Part shown: positions 58,676 through 64,000 of the stretch, one piece after another
How positions within the stretch are numbered: position 1 is the stretch's first letter
Layout: each line of letters begins with the position of its first letter
Assembly (NCBI GenBank): GCA_030386875.1
Contig: CM059568.1
Span: forward strand, 11,642,316-11,706,315
Source of the DNA: Morinoia aosen
Lineage: Eukaryota; Arthropoda; Malacostraca; Amphipoda; Talitridae
Direction of reading: 5' to 3'
DNA length: 64,000 nucleotides
The notes under the pieces: generated by a model
The model's input: only the letters and a program-made list of their open reading frames with translations
Databases searched by the model: none
Told to the model about the DNA's origin: nothing
Program-made: the position numbers and the translations under genes

Positions 58676-59430
58676 GAAGCCTAAAGTGAAGCAAAGTTCA
58701 GGTGAGAAAGAGGCGTCTGTTAGAGTCACCAAAGTCGATTATCGAGAAGCCTATAGTGAAGCAAAGTTTAGGTGAGAAAGAGGCGTCTGTTAGAGTCACC
58801 TAAGTCGATTATCGAGAAGCCTATAGTGAAGCAAAGTTCAGGTGAGAAAGAGGCGTCTGTTAGAGTCACCTAAGTCGATTATCGAGAAGCCTATAGTGAA
58901 GCAAAGTTCAGGTGAGAAAGAGGCGTCTGTTAGAGTCACTAAAGTCGATTATCGAGAAGCCTATAGTGAAGCAAAGTTCAGGTGAGAAAGAGGCGTCTGT
59001 TAGAGTCACCAAAGTCGATTATCGAGAAGCCTATAGTGAAGCAAAGTTCAGGTGAGAAAGAGGCGTCTGTTAGAGTCACCAAAGTCGATTATCGAGAAGC
59101 CTATAGTGAAGCAAAGTTCAGGTGAGAAAGAGACGTCTGTTAGAGTCACCTAAGTCGATTATCGAGAAGCCTATAGTGAAGCAAAGTTCAGGTGAGAAAG
59201 AGGCGTCTGTTAGAGTCACTAAAGTCGATTATCGAGAAGCCTATAGTGAAGCAAAGTTCAGGTGAGAAAGAGGCGTCTGTTAGAGTCACCAAAGTCGATT
59301 ATCGAGAAGCCTATAGTGAAGCAAAGTTCAGGTGAGAAAGAGGCGTCTGCTAGAGTCACCAAAGTCGATTATCGAGAAACCTAAAGTAAAGCAAAGTTCA
59401 GGTGAGAAAGAGGCGTCAGTTAAAGTCACC
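58676..59430. repeat. 70-bp tandem array, about eleven units
   Basis: Units contain CCTATAGTGAAGCAAAGTTC followed by AGGTGAGAAAGAGGCGTCTG and GTCGATTATCGAGA. Variation is mainly ACC/ACT and TAAG/AAAG near the unit end. The first and last units read CCTAAAGTGAAG or CCTAAAGTAAAG and are the most diverged, so they are probably the oldest. The 70-bp period shifts frame each unit, so no protein spans it. Each unit contains the donor-like TTCAGGTGAGAA. Confidence 0.96.
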
Positions 59431-62400
59431 AAAGTCGAAGCCCGACTTGGCAGCAGCGGCAGAATCCGGAGCCCATATTTCCCAGGATGAGATTGCCCTC
59501 AAATTTGCGTGGCGTCCCTCACAGGATGACGCATGGAAGGGACACGCCTCTGTTGACGTGTCGTGCCAGACTTTCGAGTCAACTTATGATCACCATGAAA
59601 ATATATGTCTCGAAGCATACGAATATGGTTTTATTTAACTCGCTCGTGAACAACGAAGGGATAAAATTGATTAAGTTATCGTTAAATTAACATTGACAAA
59701 AATTTGAAATTTATGTTGGGATGAAATGGATAAAAATATTTGAAACCGATGAAACATAGGAAAATTGACCAACTGGCCGAAAATACTATCCATTTTGGTT
59801 ATTTGGGAAAAAAGTCATGATTTGGACAAACTTTAGCAACCAGATTTTTACGCGCACCGTACGATTTGTTTTTTTTCATCACACAACATAATTGCGGCAA
59901 GAGTGCGTAGGCAAGAAATGTTAGCGAATATCACTGCATGTTTCCTAATTTTTAGTCATTTTCATACACGTAATTCAGTTCTGGTTTTATTCCAACTTCG
60001 AGATTGAAGTTATCGCTAGCAAATAATTCATCGCACCAACATATGAGTTTAGATGCTTTTTACGGCAACTAGCTGTTCGAACGCATGTTTGTAGCTCATT
60101 TCACTTTCATTGACTCGCCAGAGCGAATCTTGTTCGAACTTGTCTTTATTATTCTGAAAACGCCTATATAACTCTAAAGAAATGCTCTCTGGTGTAACCC
60201 AAAAATCAATATCAAATATTAATACATAAATATCATTCTTTAAGTACTTAAAGCTAATCAGTTTGCACACATACAGGTACTTCATCTTGAATGTTTCAAC
60301 ATGATATTTTCTCTACTGTTGGTTGCGTAGTCTACATGTGCCATAAATGTATACGTTGCTACGGTATAAACATACTTCATCTTTTCTTTGAGAGTCATTT
60401 TCTCAAAGAATGCGAGTATTTCATAAAAGTCTCTCAACTAAGCAGCACTATCGATCATTTCACAGCCTCAGGAGCACGTCACGCCACCTCTATGATGCCG
60501 TCCGTCTCAGTCGTCGCTGTATCGTTTGTGTCACAACGAATGTGCCACATTGTTGCTGTAACTAATTAACCAATGCAAAGTATCTCTACTGATAAGTTTT
60601 GGAAGCAGTGAACTTATATAGTTCATTTAATTTTACCTCACGTCAATAAAAAGTAGAGTGGGATGAAGTGAGAACTTTTTAAATTTCACATAAAAAATGA
60701 AGCAATAGTTGCGACTTCTAACTTGGTAGCTCGTAAGTTTGCGATTTTTGCTTCCTATTCTAAATTTTCTACAGTTAGCAAATATTTCCGATACAATACG
60801 TCTAATACAATTGCAATTATTAATAGCGGTTAACTGGTCCATGAGCATACCTGGGTTTTATATTCAAGATCTCAAAAGTGTGCAGGATGATGTAATGTAT
60901 AGTTGTAAAATATGAAACAAATTATAGAAACCAAAAATGGTTACACAATATACACATGTACTGCATTTCCACATAATTGAACATTTACTGATGGAAGAGC
61001 GTAGGGAAACATAATTTATTTAGGAAATGGGCAGCAATGAAGCAAAGGAATCTATATTTTATAATTCTACTCGACGAAGAGTTATTTATAAATAAATGGT
61101 GGTAAAAATATTATCTAGAGTTTTGCTTTAACCAGTCGTCGACCTTTCCTTTAGAAAATTCTACTGAAAATGTTACTTGACTTGTCAGGCTTTTATTCTT
61201 ACAGGATTTGTGCAGTTCGACAGTATGAAAGAAACTCAGAACCAAGAAAATTTATTTAAAAATATCAGATATATCATTGCGTGTTGAAGAATTGTTTGTT
61301 GTTTGAATTCTTCCTCACAACGTTTTTTGAGCTTTAAAGAGCAAGTCAGGAGGTCGCTTAATTTTATGCAGAATAGAACCGATTCTATATGATAGATAAT
61401 TATGAACATAGTACAATTTTTGGAATGGCCAGGTATTTGTTCATATCCATCAAGGGGATAAAAGTCACAATTGAAAAAGACTTACTCAAAATGTCGTAAA
61501 AATTCAAAATGAAACAGGGTTCGTAAGTCTCAGGAATAAATAAAATGAAAAAATTCTCTTATCTGCTCTCAGTTTCTTTGTATTCTTACTTGCACGTAAA
61601 TATTTAGCCAAGTCAGTACTTGTGGTCTTACTGTGCAAGTAATTACATTTCTAAGTTATCTTACGTTCTCTTTTCCCTTGCATTCTCGTCTTTTATTCTT
61701 TCGGAACTGAAATTTTGCCTCGGTAGCTAATCAATTATTTGTTCCGATTTTTTAGCGCGTACGATGGTCCTCAATGCCGACATAGGCCAAGAATTTTCTT
61801 CAGAAGATCTTTTCAAAGAATGTGTGTCAGAGCGACAAGCTCTAAATAAAGAACATCAACTGGCGTTTGTTGGAGATTTGTGTGTCGGTGTCTGTTGAGA
61901 GTTGGCAATGGAGGAACCGCGCTCGGGTCAGACTGGAGCGCAGTCAGGGATGAACAGCAGAGAATTGTAGCCCAAAGTTAGCGGCGGCCTCCCCGGCATT
62001 GTGATGAGCAGCGGTCGCTCTGCAGACACAAGAACAATCAACGCGAATTTCTTAAACGCCACTGGAGTCCGCAAAAGAACATTCAGAGAACTTGGATGTC
62101 TGGAAAAGTGGAACCTATGGAACAAATGCGATTTTTCGTAGAATCGGGTTGTGAAATTTCGTCAAATGATGATGATGACGACATGAACGGGGGACTCCCG
62201 ATGGAAAGTTAGAAAATGTGCTGACATTTAGGGACTGGGGCTTCTCGGAAGCATGCGCACATTCTGACCGTAATGAAACAAACAGGTTTAAACTCTTCAT
62301 ACATATATGAGGAATGCTCATAGAAAGTAACCATTATTTTGTTCCATTAAAGATCCCCAACGCTTATAATGAACAAAAATTAAGCCCACAATAAAACTAC

Positions 62401-63703
62401 CAACATCAGAAATTTTAACAAACGTGTACCCAAACTACACACACATCGATAAACTTCACAGAAAAACAAAGCATGTATTTCCGTTGAGTTTGACATTGGA
62501 TGTGAGACACGGCGGCAGAATGGTGCTTGGTTTTCCAGTCGAGAGAGCGCATACCTCGCACGGCCGCAGTCGTTAGGGCCATCGAGAGGCTCGTCTTGTC
62601 TGCTTCTTGTCTGGTCAGCGCGCAATAAGAGTCTCGTGCCGCTTCAATCCTGACCAAATTTAGGGGAACCGATGGCTTCCTCGCACAGATTTACTTGATC
62701 AAACTGAGGGCTCGAATTTGCTGATTTGCCTTGGCTGGCTCAATTGGGAGCAGCTCGCTGGGACTGAAAAGTCCAGGCCTTCTCTTGAGTGAATCCCGAA
62801 CTTTGTTAAGATGAGATTACTAAAAATTTGTCGCTGATGTTCTGAGTAAACTTGGATGATAGAAATTTTATTATCCTGTTTATGGGGTGAGTGATTTTCA
62901 TCTTAGCTCTGAAAATCACAACTGTCTTTTATTTCAGTTTAATCTTCAAGCACTGACCAATATACTCTTCATTCTAAAACAGTTTTTTTGTCATAGTTTA
63001 ATTAAATTTAATTTGACGCTTACGGAAGAAAGAGTTAATTGGTTGATAATTTGCAGTGCACGAACAATATTCTAAATAACAGATTATTAAACTTCAATTG
63101 GACTGTTGCCAAAGATTTCTGTGAATATAAATTGATTCAATCCTGTATGATAAATTGAGAATTAATCCTTGAATTCTAAATCTAAAATACCTAATGATAC
63201 CAGGGACAGCTTCGGTACTCGAGCTCCATGCGATAAGTTCAGCATTTCGCAAAGAAAACTTTACCATATGAATACGCTTGCGTGATATTTGCTTGCTGTT
63301 TCCATGTTTTGCTATTGCTCTCTTCAAGTGCGTAATTACAGCCATTATCCAAAGCCTCTAGTCATCATAGGTCCTGTATTTTGTTGTGTGTCCGGCTGCA
63401 CATTTCGAGTTCCCTGCTTCAAAAATTTCACAAGCAACGGACGTTTTCTCAAAATAGTATTTACTCGTTAGATCATGGCTTGGAAATCACGACTCGATTT
63501 GTTATCAACCGGACTGAATAATAAGGGTATTTCGCACGCAATGTTTTCTTTAAGCTTGGTATTTATAGAATAATATCTGTTCACAGTCCAACCCGCTACA
63601 GTTTTTGCTTGCAATGTTTTATACAAATGAAAAATTGTGAAATAATTTATGTTAATACGAACAAACCTGGCAGGTTTCAAAAACTCATTAATATTTTTTA
63701 TCA
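59431..63703. other. Intergenic sequence, nothing recognised
   Basis: A 78-residue frame at 59402-59638 continues out of the repeat array but has no domain I recognise. The rest contains only short frames with no splice structure. Confidence 0.4.
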
Positions 63704-64000
63704 TGATACCTTCACAAATGTTGGTAACAAGTATAGGTCTTGCCATGATACCTTCACAAGTGTAGATAACAAGTACAGGTCTTGCCATGATACCTTCACA
63801 AGTGTAGGTAACAAGTACAGGTCTTGCCATGATACCTTCACAAGTGTAGGTAACAAGTACAGGTCTTGCCATGATACCTTCACAAGTGTAGGTAACAAGT
63901 ACAGGTCTTGCCATGATACCTTCACAAGTGTAGGTAACAAGTATAGGTCTTGCCATGATACCTTCACAAGTGTAGGTAACAAGTACAGGTCTTGCCATGA
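63704..64000. repeat. 42-bp tandem array running off the window
   Basis: Seven copies of a 42-bp unit containing ATACCTTCACAAGTGTAGGT and AACAAGTACAGGTCTTGCC. The first copy is diverged (AAATGTTGG). Because 42 is a multiple of three, two minus-strand frames stay open through the array (14-residue period). The right end is not visible. Confidence 0.95.

Noticed and set aside
63378-63471. FCCVSGC and VPCF frame following ATAG, considered as an extra family exon
   Set aside because: It lacks the ANGT or CxCC motifs and the right phase, and gene 4 already has a proper last exon at 57250-57333.

Overview
The window is AT-rich, intron-containing animal DNA with very little protein-coding sequence and a heavy load of minisatellites and small DNA transposons. 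Spliceosomal introns, TATA/initiator promoters, tRNA-like SINE heads, MITEs (hAT, piggyBac-like, other inverted-repeat elements) and a decayed copy of a gene family common in arthropod genomes point to an arthropod. A crustacean is my best guess, but that is inference. Nothing looks bacterial or viral.

The main content is a family of four small secreted, cysteine-rich peptide genes. I assembled them by hand from splice signals, and no single long reading frame reveals them. Gene 1 (+, coding 6920-10359) and gene 4 (+, coding 53118-57333) flank two tandem minus-strand genes: gene 2 (coding 15232-18679) and gene 3 (coding 23282-26167). Each has a short non-coding leader exon behind a TATA box, then four coding exons with intron phases 0, 1, 0. 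These encode a near-invariant signal peptide, a short acidic or neutral linker, a CxC-x3-C-x-ANGT exon, and a last exon ending C-x-C-C plus a short tail. Products are 86, 88, 87 and 91 residues. Genes 1-3 have eight cysteines and gene 4 has six, having lost one cysteine from each mature exon. I cannot place the pattern in a named family. A host-defence (antimicrobial-type) peptide is the likeliest role, by inference from architecture.

Layout: 1-771 unassigned; 772-4620 18/29-bp minisatellite; 5161-10493 gene 1, with 26-bp and 12-bp minisatellites in its introns; 10494-15060 unassigned with a 31-bp repeat and a SINE; 15070-19394 gene 2, with a foldback palindrome and a 17-bp minisatellite in its introns; 19395-23080 unassigned; 23100-27201 gene 3; 27202-42750 transposon-rich intergenic DNA, including three inverted-repeat elements and a broken arthropod repetitive gene (38038-39918) interrupted by a 226-bp TTAA-flanked MITE; 42751-43470 40-bp array; 47080-49459 19-bp array; 50372-51084 32-bp array; 51645-57637 gene 4, with a hAT-type MITE just upstream of its first coding exon; 58676-59430 70-bp array; 63704-64000 42-bp array running off the window.

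The strongest observations are the gene family itself, the contrast between a frozen signal exon and diverged mature exons, the coupled cysteine loss in gene 4, and two unrelated minisatellites that each begin exactly at the 5' splice site of the signal exon in genes 1 and 2.
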